DNA of 64,000 nucleotides, from contig NZ_JAUOEO010000001.1 of assembly GCF_030540825.1 (NCBI RefSeq), forward strand, positions 717,001 to 781,000, read 5' to 3'. Position 1 is the first letter of the stretch. Each line of letters starts with the position of its first letter. Below are positions 9,200 through 18,354 of the stretch, piece by piece. Both the position numbers and the translations under genes were made by a program. Below the pieces are notes generated by a model. The model was not told the origin of the DNA and did not search any database. It saw only the letters and a program-made list of their open reading frames with translations. Origin of the DNA: Flavivirga spongiicola (GTDB lineage: Bacteria; Bacteroidota; Bacteroidia; Flavobacteriales; Flavobacteriaceae).

Positions 9200-11506
9200 T
9201 TAAACGGTCACCAAGCTATTTGGCTCTATTGTCACCAAGTCATCATTAACTAAAATTTGTAATGCAGTGTCCCCTTCTAGTTCAAAATCGGTTTTATCTT
9301 GACACACATTTACTTTTACAATATGGTTTCTAAAATTCACCTTAAATGAATAGGCATCCCATTGTTTAGGTATTTTTGGTATGAATGAAAGCATATTATT
9401 TTTAATGCGCATACCTCCAAAACCTTCAACAATACTCATCCAAGTACCCGCCATTGAGGTAATGTGCAACCCTTCATGTACCTCGTGATTGTAATCGTCT
9501 AAATCTAAACGCGAGGTGCGTAAATAAAAAGTATATGCCTGTTCCATTCTATCCAATTTAGCAGCTTGAATACTATGCACACAAGGAGATAGTGAGCTTT
9601 CATGAACTGTAAATGGTTCGTAAAAATCGAAATGACGCTCTAAATCTTCTATTGAAAATCGATCTTCGAAAAAATAGAACCCTTGTAAAACATCTGCTTG
9701 TTTTATATAAGGAGAACGCAAGATTCTATCCCAGGACCACTTTTGATTAATAGGTCTTTGCGATGTATCTAAATCTTCAACAGTAATTAATTCTTTATTT
9801 AAAAACCCGTCTTGTTGAAGGTATATTTGATGTCCTTCCGAATAAGGGAAATACATATTATCTGCAACTGCTTTCCACTCTTTTAATTCCGCTTCAAACA
9901 GTTTAACTTTATTCATAATTCGTTTAAAATCTAAAGGAAACTCAGTTGCTATTCTATTAATATTTTCTATAGCATAATTAATACACCACTTTGCTAAATA
10001 GTTAGTATACCAATTATTGTCAACATTATTCTCATATTCATTTGGTCCAGTAACTCCTAGTATAACATACTTGCTTTTGTCTTTAGAAAACGTAGCACGT
10101 TGTTGCCAAAAACGAGCAATTCCAATTAAAACTTCTAATCCTTTATCTTTTATATAACTGTAGTCTCCTGTATAACGATGGTAATTATAAATGGCAAATG
10201 AAATAGCACCATTACGATGAATTTCTTCAAATGTAATTTCCCACTCATTATGACACTCTTCACCATTCATAGTTACCATTGGAAATAATGCTGCTCCATT
10301 TTTAAATCCTAATTTTTCAGCATTTTCAATAGCTTTTTCTAAATGTCTATACCTATATTCTAAAAGACTTCTAGCCACTTTCTCATCTTTTGTTGCCATA
10401 TAAAAAGGAATACAATAGGCTTCCGTATCCCAATAGGTACTACCTCCATATTTTTCACCGGTAAAACCTTTAGGTCCAATATTTAATCTGGAATCTTTAC
10501 CTAAATAGGTCTGATTTAATTGAAAAATATTGAAACGGATACCCTGTTGCGCTTTAACATCGCCTTGTATTGTAATATCAGCTCGCTCCCAAATTGCTAA
10601 CCAAGCTTGTTTTTGTTTTTCCAAAAGGGTACTAAATCCCATTTTTACAGCTTCTTTTAGTACTTTTTTAGCCGTTGAAACTAATTGTGATTTATCATAA
10701 TCTCTATCTACAACATAGCCTCCATATTTATGTATTGTATAGGTTTCCTCTTTTTTAACCTGATGCTGGTAACTAAAGGAAGCATAATTAGCATCTGCTT
10801 TTATATTTGGTTCTATTAATACTGATTTACCATTTATAAAAACATTAGATTGCATGAACGTACAGGTATAAAAATCTGTTTTCATGGTTTTTGCCTGAAT
10901 AAACGCTTGATGGTTTTCGTGACTCACTTCTATAGTATCCCAAAACTTATCATCCCAATTGGTATCCTTATTGGTTATTCCACTATCTAAATAGGGCTGA
11001 AAAACAATTTCTGCATCATCATTTATAGGTGTCACGTTATATTGAATTGCTCCTAATTCATCAGAATCTAAACTTAAAAAACGTTTTGTTTCAACTTTAA
11101 TGACACTATCATTTCTTAGTGTAGCAATAAAGCTTCTAGACAACCATCCTTCTTGCATATTGAGCTCCCGTCTAAAATCAGTCACTTTTTTACAGTTAAA
11201 TAAATCGAGTTGTTCCTCATTTACAGAAACATTGATTCCTATCCAATTTGGGGCATTCAATACTTTAGCAAAGTATTCTGGGTAGCCATTTTTCCACCAG
11301 CCTACTTTTGTTTTATCGGGGTAATAAACACCTGCAATGTAACTCCCTTGAAATGTTGGGCCAGAATACTTTTCTTCAAAATTGGCACGTTGTCCCATGG
11401 CTCCGTTTCCAATACTAAATAAACTTTCTGAAGATTCAACTCGGTTTGTATCAAACCCTTCTTCTATGATTGACCAGTTATCTGGTTTTATATAATCTTG
11501 ATTCAT
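9200..11506 (-). CDS. GH65 family phosphorylase, probable maltose phosphorylase
   Basis: A 768-residue GH65 protein without a signal peptide, so cytoplasmic. The family architecture is an N-terminal beta-sandwich, a linker, an (alpha/alpha)6 barrel (about 320-700) and a C-terminal jelly roll. The stretch GEECHNEWEITFEEIHRNG holds the general acid (E427 or E428), and YWDTEAYCIPFY is the substrate-side signature. GH65 phosphorylases split alpha-linked disaccharides with phosphate to beta-glucose-1-phosphate plus glucose. The next gene upstream in the operon is beta-phosphoglucomutase, which uses exactly this product, and the locus is starch-directed, so maltose is the likely substrate. Trehalose or kojibiose phosphorylase would look similar. 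The 174-bp gap to the upstream gene shows no clear promoter or terminator. Confidence 0.9.
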   Translation of the reverse strand: MNQDYIKPDNWSIIEEGFDTNRVESSESLFSIGNGAMGQRANFEEKYSGPTFQGSYIAGVYYPDKTKVGWWKNGYPEYFAKVLNAPNWIGINVSVNEEQLDLFNCKKVTDFRRELNMQEGWLSRSFIATLRNDSVIKVETKRFLSLDSDELGAIQYNVTPINDDAEIVFQPYLDSGITNKDTNWDDKFWDTIEVSHENHQAFIQAKTMKTDFYTCTFMQSNVFINGKSVLIEPNIKADANYASFSYQHQVKKEETYTIHKYGGYVVDRDYDKSQLVSTAKKVLKEAVKMGFSTLLEKQKQAWLAIWERADITIQGDVKAQQGIRFNIFQLNQTYLGKDSRLNIGPKGFTGEKYGGSTYWDTEAYCIPFYMATKDEKVARSLLEYRYRHLEKAIENAEKLGFKNGAALFPMVTMNGEECHNEWEITFEEIHRNGAISFAIYNYHRYTGDYSYIKDKGLEVLIGIARFWQQRATFSKDKSKYVILGVTGPNEYENNVDNNWYTNYLAKWCINYAIENINRIATEFPLDFKRIMNKVKLFEAELKEWKAVADNMYFPYSEGHQIYLQQDGFLNKELITVEDLDTSQRPINQKWSWDRILRSPYIKQADVLQGFYFFEDRFSIEDLERHFDFYEPFTVHESSLSPCVHSIQAAKLDRMEQAYTFYLRTSRLDLDDYNHEVHEGLHITSMAGTWMSIVEGFGGMRIKNNMLSFIPKIPKQWDAYSFKVNFRNHIVKVNVCQDKTDFELEGDTALQILVNDDLVTIEPNSLVTV

Positions 11507-11680
11507 GTTTCTAAAATGATATAAAATAGATTTTAGACCGCTTTACTGTTAGGCTTTACCGTCTGGTAATTTTCTATTTTCTAATTATTACTTTTAATTT
11601 TTAAGAGAATAAATAACAATAATTACCATTCAATAATAATAATCTTGAAATCTGTTTCTATTATCTCTACTCTTTTATCT

Positions 11681-12337
11681 TTATTCTTTTATCAATTCTT
11701 CGAAAAAATTATTTGGTATCTCAGTTAGATTGCTAAAATTGAAATCGGCTTCATTGAGTGTATCTTCATCTCCAATACCCACCGATATCATGTTAGCTTT
11801 ATTTGCTGCTTCTATACCTGCGATGGCATCTTCAAAAACGATACAGCTTTCCGGTTTTAGATTAAGCTTTTTTGCTCCAATTAAAAACACCTCTGGATCT
11901 GGTTTCGCTTTTGACACACTATTACCATCAACTATTCCCTCAAACCTTTCTAATAATCCAACCTGTTTTAAAATAAGCGGTGCATTTTTACTAGCAGACC
12001 CCAGTACATACTTAATACCTCTGCTATCTAGTTTATTAAGAAGGTCTTTGACGCCAGGAAGGATTTCATCTGCATTCATTTTTTTAATGTACCCCAGATA
12101 ATCTTCATTTTTGCTTATTAAAACAGCTTGTTTTTTATCATCTGATAATGTTACATTACCAATGTTTAATAGTATTTCTAATGAACGCACACGACTTACG
12201 CCTTTAAGTAGTTCGTTATGCGTTTCTGTAAATTCAATATGTAAATCGTCAGCAAGATTTTTCCATGCCAAAAAATGATACTTTGCAGTATCAACTATAA
12301 CCCCGTCAAGGTCGAATATAACTCCTATGGTATTCAT
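11681..12337 (-). CDS. pgmB: Beta-phosphoglucomutase (HAD superfamily)
   Basis: A 218-residue HAD-fold enzyme. The motif I sequence FDLDGV gives nucleophile D9 and acid/base D11; GSASKNAP is motif II; KPDPEVF supplies the motif III Lys; VFEDAIAGIEAA is motif IV. A helical cap lies between about residues 15 and 90. The length and motifs fit beta-phosphoglucomutase, which converts beta-glucose-1-phosphate to glucose-6-phosphate through a beta-glucose-1,6-bisphosphate intermediate. It sits directly between the MFS transporter (4 bp gap) and the GH65 phosphorylase whose product it consumes, completing an energy-saving phosphorolytic route into glycolysis. No signal peptide is present, consistent with a cytoplasmic location. 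Confidence 0.93.
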   Translation of the reverse strand: MNTIGVIFDLDGVIVDTAKYHFLAWKNLADDLHIEFTETHNELLKGVSRVRSLEILLNIGNVTLSDDKKQAVLISKNEDYLGYIKKMNADEILPGVKDLLNKLDSRGIKYVLGSASKNAPLILKQVGLLERFEGIVDGNSVSKAKPDPEVFLIGAKKLNLKPESCIVFEDAIAGIEAANKANMISVGIGDEDTLNEADFNFSNLTEIPNNFFEELIKE

Positions 12338-12341
12338 TAAA

Positions 12342-13703
12342 TTATGATTGTATTATATCATCAACATCTTTCACTTTTGAAACTAATGCTGCTGCAATTA
12401 AGAAACTTATGCCACTCATCAAAAGAGCAAAAATGGCATGATTATTATAGGCATACTTAACTAATGGCCCACCTATTAAAGCATTGATTATTTGTGGAAT
12501 TACGATGAAGAAATTGAAAATCCCCATATATACTCCCATCTTTTTTGGAGAAATAGAACCTGCTAATATAGCATATGGCATTGCCAAAATACTGGCCCAA
12601 GCTATTCCAACACCTATCATTGAAATTATGAGCCAATTTTTATCTGGCATGATATAAATTGAAAGCAAGCCTAATCCACCAATAACAAGTGATAAAGCAT
12701 GCGTTTTCTTTCTACCAATTTTCTTTGCTATATATGGTAAGGTAAATGCGTAAAATGCAGAAACTAAGTTGTAAACTCCAAACAATATGCCTACCCAGTC
12801 TCCAGCATCCTGATACATTGGGCTGCTACTATCTGTATGCAATAATCCATACGTATGTTGTGCTATTGCCGGTGTTGCAAATACCCACATTCCAAATAGC
12901 CCAAACCAGGAAAAGAATTGAACCCAGCTTAATTGCCTCATGGTTGCTGGCATTTTTTTGAAGTCATCAAAAATATCTAATAAGCTAGATTTTTCTTTTT
13001 CACCATCTTTAATTATGACTTCAGAATGTGCTTTCTCATCTTCAAAACTTGCTAATTCTTCCGGAGAGTATTCTTTTGTTGTTGCTACTGTTACTAAAAT
13101 AGAAACTATTAAAATAACGGCTCCAATAATGAAAGACAAAATTAAGTTTAAAGGAACTGTTCCTCCAGCAGCTTCATTAGATACACCAAACAAATTGGTT
13201 AAAACATAAGGCAACCAGGAACCAATAACAGCTCCAAAACCTATAAGTGCAGTTTGCACACTAAAGCCTAAGGTACGTTGGTCAGTTCTAAGGTTATCAC
13301 CAACTAATGCGCGGAAAGGTTCCATAGCGATATTAAAAGAGGCATCCATAATCATGAGCATACCTGCTCCAACCCATAGTGCTGGCAAAAAGGCTATGAA
13401 GATGTCGGCTTGTGGCATGAGTACCAAACCAATTGATGCCAAAATGGCTCCAACTAGAAAATAGGGTTTACGTCTACCAAATCTTCCCCATGTTTTATCA
13501 CTATAATACCCAATTATTGGCTGTACAATTAACCCCATTAAAGGTGCAATTATCCAAAACCAAGAGAGTTCATGAACATCGGCTCCGAAAATTTGAAGTA
13601 TTCTACTTGCGTTAGCATTTTGAAGGGCAAAACCCATTTGGATTCCCAGAAATCCAAAACTCATATTCCAGATTTGCCAGAAACTTAATCTACGCTTTTC
13701 CAT
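12342..13703 (-). CDS. MFS sugar transporter, SLC45/GPH-like (probable maltose importer)
   Basis: A 453-residue polytopic membrane protein with about 12 hydrophobic segments and a charged central loop (about residues 205-240, rich in Glu and Lys) between the two six-helix halves. The loop motif GYYSDKTWGRFGRRKPYF matches the RxGRR(R/K)PF signature of the SLC45/sucrose-type branch of the major facilitator superfamily. Family members are proton-linked disaccharide importers in the inner membrane. As first gene of a block with beta-phosphoglucomutase and GH65, it most likely imports maltose from the periplasm. An inverted repeat at 13749-13788 and a -7 element at 13796-13803 precede the start. 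Confidence 0.9.
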   Translation of the reverse strand: MEKRRLSFWQIWNMSFGFLGIQMGFALQNANASRILQIFGADVHELSWFWIIAPLMGLIVQPIIGYYSDKTWGRFGRRKPYFLVGAILASIGLVLMPQADIFIAFLPALWVGAGMLMIMDASFNIAMEPFRALVGDNLRTDQRTLGFSVQTALIGFGAVIGSWLPYVLTNLFGVSNEAAGGTVPLNLILSFIIGAVILIVSILVTVATTKEYSPEELASFEDEKAHSEVIIKDGEKEKSSLLDIFDDFKKMPATMRQLSWVQFFSWFGLFGMWVFATPAIAQHTYGLLHTDSSSPMYQDAGDWVGILFGVYNLVSAFYAFTLPYIAKKIGRKKTHALSLVIGGLGLLSIYIMPDKNWLIISMIGVGIAWASILAMPYAILAGSISPKKMGVYMGIFNFFIVIPQIINALIGGPLVKYAYNNHAIFALLMSGISFLIAAALVSKVKDVDDIIQS

Positions 13704-13748
13704 TAAATAGTATGTTTAAATTAATACTATTTGATAAGCGATATACTT

Positions 13749-13788
13749 ATCAAAACTTATTGTGAGAAGTGAAAATATAAGTTTTGAT
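13749..13788. promoter_or_regulatory. 12-bp perfect inverted repeat upstream of the MFS gene
   Basis: ATCAAAACTTAT at 13749-13760 and ATAAGTTTTGAT at 13777-13788 are exact reverse complements separated by 16 bp. They lie between the lacI stop and the MFS start, just downstream (in the minus direction) of the -7 candidate at 13796-13803. No run of U follows, so a simple terminator is unlikely. It could be a paired operator or a 5'-UTR hairpin. The spacer shares the 17-mer GAGAAGTGAAAATATAA (13764-13780) with the susC leader at 15201-15217 (one mismatch). Confidence 0.55.
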
Positions 13789-13795
13789 TTCGCAA

Positions 13796-13803
13796 CAAAG
13801 ATA
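13796..13803 (-). promoter_or_regulatory. -7 promoter element for the MFS-pgmB-GH operon
   Basis: The minus strand reads TATCTTTG, a full match to the Bacteroidetes -7 consensus TAnnTTTG, with transcription expected to begin around 13789 and run into the MFS gene. No clear TTG is seen at the -33 position. The operon could also be read through from lacI, which lies upstream on the same strand. Confidence 0.5.
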
Positions 13804-13835
13804 TGAAAGATTTTATTTTTTCCTAATAAAAAAAA

Positions 13836-14909
13836 TTATTTAGTTGATTCTCTTTCAATAATTTCGGTTTCAATAACCACTTTTATAAAATCAGATTTTC
13901 TCTCATCATTCGTGAAATACTGGTCACTTTCAGCATCTATGGCTTCTAATCTATCTATTAATAAATTTGCAGCTTGTTCTCCTATTTTTTGACCATGCTG
14001 ACTCACAGTTGTCAGACTTGGTGTCGCATGTTTTGACAATACGCCATCTGTAAAGCCAATAACTTGTACATCATCAGGAATCGTTAATCCTAACTTTCTT
14101 GCTACCTTCATAGCAGTAACTGCATACAATTCATTTACTGCAAAAACACCATCGATATTTTCATTTATTTTAAAAAACTGAGCGATTTCATTTTCTAAAT
14201 CTTCCAAATGATTCTCTACATCCAAACTATCATCAATCTTTAATATGAGATTAGAATTTGCATCTATCCCACTAGTTCCCAATGCTTCCAAATATCCCTG
14301 AGTTCTTAATCTACCCACACTTACGTAATCCATTGTGGTGATGAGTGCTATATTTTTACAGCCGTTACCAACTAGTTTCTTAACCGCTTTAACCGCACCA
14401 TTAAAATCATCTACAATCACCTTATCGCAATCTACTTCATTTACAACTCTATCAAACATGACAATAGGCATGCCTTGATTTATGGTTGCATTAAAATGGT
14501 GATAATCTTGCTTAAGTAACGTTTCTTTAGAAATGGAAAGAATAAACCCGTCAATACTACCATTGGCAAGCATTTCCATATTTATAATTTCTTTAGTAAA
14601 AGACTCATTTGATAATCCAACAATAACATTATATCCTCTCCTATTCGCTATTAACTCGATACCCCGAATGACTGTTGAAAAAAAGTGATGGACAATTTCC
14701 GGAATTAAAATACCTATAGTTTTTGTCTTTCTGTTTTTTAAGCTAAGTGCAATATTATTGGGCTTGTAATTGTACAGTTTAGCAAATGCCTGAATTTTTT
14801 TGGTGGTATCCTCACTTATTTCTTTACTATTACTAAGTGCTTTAGAAACAGTAGAAATAGATACATCCAATTCTCGAGCAATTTGCTTAAGTGTTATCTT
14901 TCGTTTCAT
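13836..14909 (-). CDS. LacI-family transcriptional regulator
   Basis: A 357-residue regulator. The N-terminus carries the LacI helix-turn-helix (TLKQIARELDVSISTVSKALS, residues about 6-26) and a hinge-helix region (NNIALSLKNRKTKTIG). It is followed by a periplasmic-binding-protein-like sensor domain (about 60-350) with the usual IGILIPEI, GFTDG and TTVSQHGQKIGEQAA segments. It lies between the two divergent blocks of the alpha-glucan locus. The 14-bp CG-centred palindrome at 15129-15142 is a natural operator candidate. A maltose or maltooligosaccharide effector is inferred from context. Because the operator is well upstream of the susC -7 element, activation rather than classic repression is possible. 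Confidence 0.92.
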   Translation of the reverse strand: MKRKITLKQIARELDVSISTVSKALSNSKEISEDTTKKIQAFAKLYNYKPNNIALSLKNRKTKTIGILIPEIVHHFFSTVIRGIELIANRRGYNVIVGLSNESFTKEIINMEMLANGSIDGFILSISKETLLKQDYHHFNATINQGMPIVMFDRVVNEVDCDKVIVDDFNGAVKAVKKLVGNGCKNIALITTMDYVSVGRLRTQGYLEALGTSGIDANSNLILKIDDSLDVENHLEDLENEIAQFFKINENIDGVFAVNELYAVTAMKVARKLGLTIPDDVQVIGFTDGVLSKHATPSLTTVSQHGQKIGEQAANLLIDRLEAIDAESDQYFTNDERKSDFIKVVIETEIIERESTK

Positions 14910-15128
14910 GTGTTTATATCTATTGTTTTTTATTTGTCACATGTAGCATCCATATAATCATTGTCCTTGGGTATTGAACTTTTAGTTATGGATGTTTCAT
15001 TGCATAAAATTTACTTTAAAAAACCCCATAATTATTTTACGAATTTATAAAGATATTATATTATTTCTTAGTATAAATATTATGAATTTTTATCACTTAA
15101 AACAATAAATATTGAAAAGTTGTTAACA

Positions 15129-15142
15129 CGAAAACGTTTTCG
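15129..15142. promoter_or_regulatory. LacI-family operator palindrome
   Basis: CGAAAACGTTTTCG is a perfect 14-bp palindrome with the central CG step typical of LacI-family operators, into which the hinge helix inserts. It is centred about 53 bp upstream of the susC -7 element. A lacI-family gene begins about 220 bp away. It is the only such perfect CG-centred palindrome I noticed in the locus. Confidence 0.75.
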
Positions 15143-15188
15143 CTAAGAATTTCGTAATTTATAATTCTCTCTTTACAATTTCTTTACA

Positions 15189-15196
15189 TAGCTTTG
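15189..15196 (+). promoter_or_regulatory. -7 promoter element for susC
   Basis: TAGCTTTG fits TAnnTTTG exactly and lies 57 bp upstream of the susC ATG. A canonical -33 TTG is not evident, consistent with dependence on a regulator bound at the upstream palindrome. Confidence 0.6.
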
Positions 15197-15252
15197 GACT
15201 GAGGAGTGAAAATATAAATTGACAAACTAACACATTAATTCAACAAAATTGT

Positions 15253-18200
15253 ATGAAATCATTCACTAAAAAATTACTGTTCTTCATGCTTGTTTTACCG
15301 GTATATATATTTGGTCAAAATACGCTAAAAGGAACGGTAACAGAACAATCAACTTCTATCCCGCTTCCGGGGGTTAATGTCGTCATAAAAGGGACAACAA
15401 CCGGAACCACTACAGACTTTGATGGAAATTATAAAATTGAAGTTAACAATGGAGATATTATTGTGTTTTCTTATGTTGGCTACAAAGCACAAGAAATACA
15501 ATATACTGGTCAAGCTTCACTAAATATACCGTTAGCTGAAGATACTGCTCTGCTTGAAGAAATAGTAATTATTGGCTATGGTAGCGTAAAAAAAGAAGAC
15601 TTAACAGGTTCTGTTGATGTCGTTTCTTCAAAAGATTTTAATAGAGGAGCCATTGTTTCCCCAGATCAACTTTTACAAGGTAAAGCAGCCGGTGTAAGAA
15701 TTACAAGTGCTGGTGGACAACCAGATGCTGCTCCAAATATTAGAATTAGAGGAGGTTCTTCACTCTCAGGAAACAACGCTCCTTTAATAGTAATAGATGG
15801 TGTCCCTTTGGATAACGGAGGTATAGCTGGTGTGGGCAACCCTTTAAGTCTTATTAATCCAAACGACATTGAAAGCTTTAGTGTACTTAAAGATGCTTCG
15901 GCAACTGCAATTTATGGATCCAGAGCTTCCAATGGTGTTCTAATTATCACAACTAAAAAAGGAACTTCTGGAGAAGCAAAATATAATTTTTCTGCCAGAA
16001 CATCTATTAGCAGTATAAGCTCAAGCAAGCAAATCCCTGTTATGGATGGTAACGAATTCTTAAGATTCGCCAATCTTTATTTTCCAGACGATATAGGAAC
16101 CATTGGTGTTCCAGTTGGATCGGTAGATACTGATGAGCCTTTTAGAGTTTTTAGTACACCAAGTGGAGATAGAGCTGTGTATAATACAGATTGGCAAGAT
16201 GCCATTTATAGAACAGCTGTTACCCAAGATTATAACTTTGGGGTAAGAGCTAATTTATTTAAGAAAATACCTTTTAGAGCTTCTATAGGTTATAATGAAA
16301 CGGAAGGTGTCGTAAAAACAAATGATTATGAAAGAGTTACGGCATCTATAAGATTATCTCCGAAATTGTTTGACAATCATTTAAAAATAGATATTAATGC
16401 TAAAGGAACTTCTGTTGACAAAAACGCAGTAGACGAAGGTGCCGCTTTAGGTGGTGCCATATCTATGGATCCTACAAAACCTATTTACGATGCTAATTCT
16501 ATTTTTGGAGGGTTTTATCAACAATTACAAGCTTCAAACAACCCAAACGACCCAAATGCTAAAGCAGGTTCTGGTAACCCACTTGGGGTATTGTTACAAA
16601 GAATGCGACCTGAAAAAGTAAAGCGTTTGCTGGGTAATATAGAATTAGACTATAAATTTCATTTTTTACCGGAATTGCGTGCTGTTGTTAATCTAGGATT
16701 AGAAGCTTCAAGAGCTGAAATAGAAGAAACTTTTTCTGAAAATGCTATTAATGCTTATGCTAAAGTAAATGGAGCTCCTGTAGATGGCACCTATATCTTC
16801 AATCCCGGTAAAAGCTATGGAGAAAGACAACATATTACAAATGTGACTATGGAGTCTTATTTAGCATATCGCAAAGAGTTTGATGGTCTCTTTATCAATA
16901 ATTTTGATATCCAAGGAGGGTACTCTTATCAAAATTTTAAAAATGACGGTAATAAAGATGAATTTGAAAACGACCCTTCAACTGGGGTTAGAATTCCAAA
17001 CATAGATCCTTTAAACCCAAATAACAGATTTTTTAATGAATTGAATTTGCAGTCTTTCTTTGGTAGAGCTAATATCAATTTAGCCAATAAATATTTGCTT
17101 ACTGCATCCTTTAGAGCAGATGGATCTTCTTTCTTTACCGAAGAAAACCGTTGGGGCTACTTCCCTTCTGCTGCCTTAGCCTGGAAAGCTAAAGAAGAAT
17201 CATTTTTAAAAGACGTGACATTTATAAACGACTTTAAAATACGTTTAGGATGGGGAGAAACCGGACAACAGGATATTTCCGGACAAGTAGGGTTTTACCC
17301 TTCTATTCCTTTATTTGAAATTGGATCTCCAGAAAGTCAATACATTACGGGAGTTAATTTATACAATGCTAAAGAATTTAATCCAGATTTAACCTGGGAA
17401 AAAACGACCACTTATAATTTAGGTGTAGATTTTGACTTCTTTAAAAATAGTTTTATATCTGGATCTTTCGATATCTATAAAAGAGAAACCACTGATTTAT
17501 TAGTATTAACAAATGTACCACCAGGACAAGCATTGAGTGATCAGGTTATTCAAAATGTAGGGGCTACGGAAAGTAAAGGGTTCGAATTAAATTTAAACCT
17601 AAACCCAGTACAAAATGACACTTTTAATTTATCACTAAACGGAAACTTGTCTTATAATTTCACTGAAGTTACCGACTTAAAAGGTGCCGAACAAATAAAT
17701 GCTCCAGATGGTGGTTTAGCTATAGGAACAGGAAATATTTTATTAAGACATGCTTTAGGAGAACAAGCAGGTTCTGCATGGGTACTTAAACAGGTTTATG
17801 ATGTAGATGGTGATCCTATTTTAGGTTCTTTTGTAGACCTAAACGATGACGGTAGAATTACAGAAGCAGATAGATATTACAGAGCCATACAACCTAACTG
17901 GACCTTTGGTTTTGGTATTAATATGAATTATAAAAACTGGGACTTAAGCGCAAGCTTTAGAGGACAGTTAGATGGTGAAATTTATAACTCCAGAAGATTA
18001 ACTCATGGTGCCATCGACAATGCAAAATCCCTAGATGGCACTTTCTTTGTTAACTCACTAAACTTTTTTACAGGTGATGCTAACGCCGTATTTACAGATA
18101 TTTTAGACCCTGTTCAATACTCTGATTATTTTATAGAAGGTGCTTCTTTTTTAAGATGTGAAAATATTGTTTTAGGTCACACCTTAACAAATCTCTTAAA

Positions 18201-18351
18201 AAATGCAACACTTAAAATTTATGGTGCTGTAAACAATCCATTTTTAATTACTAATTACTCAGGACAGGACCCTGAGAATTTCATAGGAATTGATAATGAT
18301 TTTTACCCAAGAGCAACTGTGTATAATTTAGGTGTAAATATTGACTTTTAA
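15253..18351 (+). CDS. susC: SusC-like TonB-dependent outer-membrane transporter
   Basis: A 1032-residue outer-membrane protein. A signal peptide ends near residue 22, followed by a carboxypeptidase-regulatory-like domain (about 24-98, GVNVVIKGTTTGTTTDFDGNY). A TonB-box-like EEIVIIGYG lies at 102-110, then a plug domain (IRIRGGSSLSGNNAPLIVIDGVP) and a 22-strand barrel ending in NLGVNIDF with a terminal aromatic residue. By analogy with SusC it imports starch oligosaccharides across the outer membrane with SusD as lid. It is the first gene of the plus-strand block; susD begins 3 bp after its stop. Confidence 0.95.
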   Translation: MKSFTKKLLFFMLVLPVYIFGQNTLKGTVTEQSTSIPLPGVNVVIKGTTTGTTTDFDGNYKIEVNNGDIIVFSYVGYKAQEIQYTGQASLNIPLAEDTALLEEIVIIGYGSVKKEDLTGSVDVVSSKDFNRGAIVSPDQLLQGKAAGVRITSAGGQPDAAPNIRIRGGSSLSGNNAPLIVIDGVPLDNGGIAGVGNPLSLINPNDIESFSVLKDASATAIYGSRASNGVLIITTKKGTSGEAKYNFSARTSISSISSSKQIPVMDGNEFLRFANLYFPDDIGTIGVPVGSVDTDEPFRVFSTPSGDRAVYNTDWQDAIYRTAVTQDYNFGVRANLFKKIPFRASIGYNETEGVVKTNDYERVTASIRLSPKLFDNHLKIDINAKGTSVDKNAVDEGAALGGAISMDPTKPIYDANSIFGGFYQQLQASNNPNDPNAKAGSGNPLGVLLQRMRPEKVKRLLGNIELDYKFHFLPELRAVVNLGLEASRAEIEETFSENAINAYAKVNGAPVDGTYIFNPGKSYGERQHITNVTMESYLAYRKEFDGLFINNFDIQGGYSYQNFKNDGNKDEFENDPSTGVRIPNIDPLNPNNRFFNELNLQSFFGRANINLANKYLLTASFRADGSSFFTEENRWGYFPSAALAWKAKEESFLKDVTFINDFKIRLGWGETGQQDISGQVGFYPSIPLFEIGSPESQYITGVNLYNAKEFNPDLTWEKTTTYNLGVDFDFFKNSFISGSFDIYKRETTDLLVLTNVPPGQALSDQVIQNVGATESKGFELNLNLNPVQNDTFNLSLNGNLSYNFTEVTDLKGAEQINAPDGGLAIGTGNILLRHALGEQAGSAWVLKQVYDVDGDPILGSFVDLNDDGRITEADRYYRAIQPNWTFGFGINMNYKNWDLSASFRGQLDGEIYNSRRLTHGAIDNAKSLDGTFFVNSLNFFTGDANAVFTDILDPVQYSDYFIEGASFLRCENIVLGHTLTNLLKNATLKIYGAVNNPFLITNYSGQDPENFIGIDNDFYPRATVYNLGVNIDF

Positions 18352-18354
18352 ACT

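Larger units (their letters stand above)
14910..15252. promoter_or_regulatory. Divergent regulatory region between lacI and susC
   Basis: This 343-bp gap separates the two divergent blocks and contains no plausible gene. It holds the LacI-type palindrome (15129-15142), a -7 element for susC (15189-15196) and the leader 17-mer shared with the MFS upstream region (15201-15217). The lacI-proximal half (14910-15060) is AT-rich and shows no consensus -7 element on the minus strand that I could find, so the lacI promoter is unassigned. Confidence 0.6.

Noticed and set aside
11730..12101. 123-residue plus-strand frame opposite beta-phosphoglucomutase
   Set aside because: It is antisense to a well-supported HAD gene and reads as a Ser/Leu-rich mirror of it.
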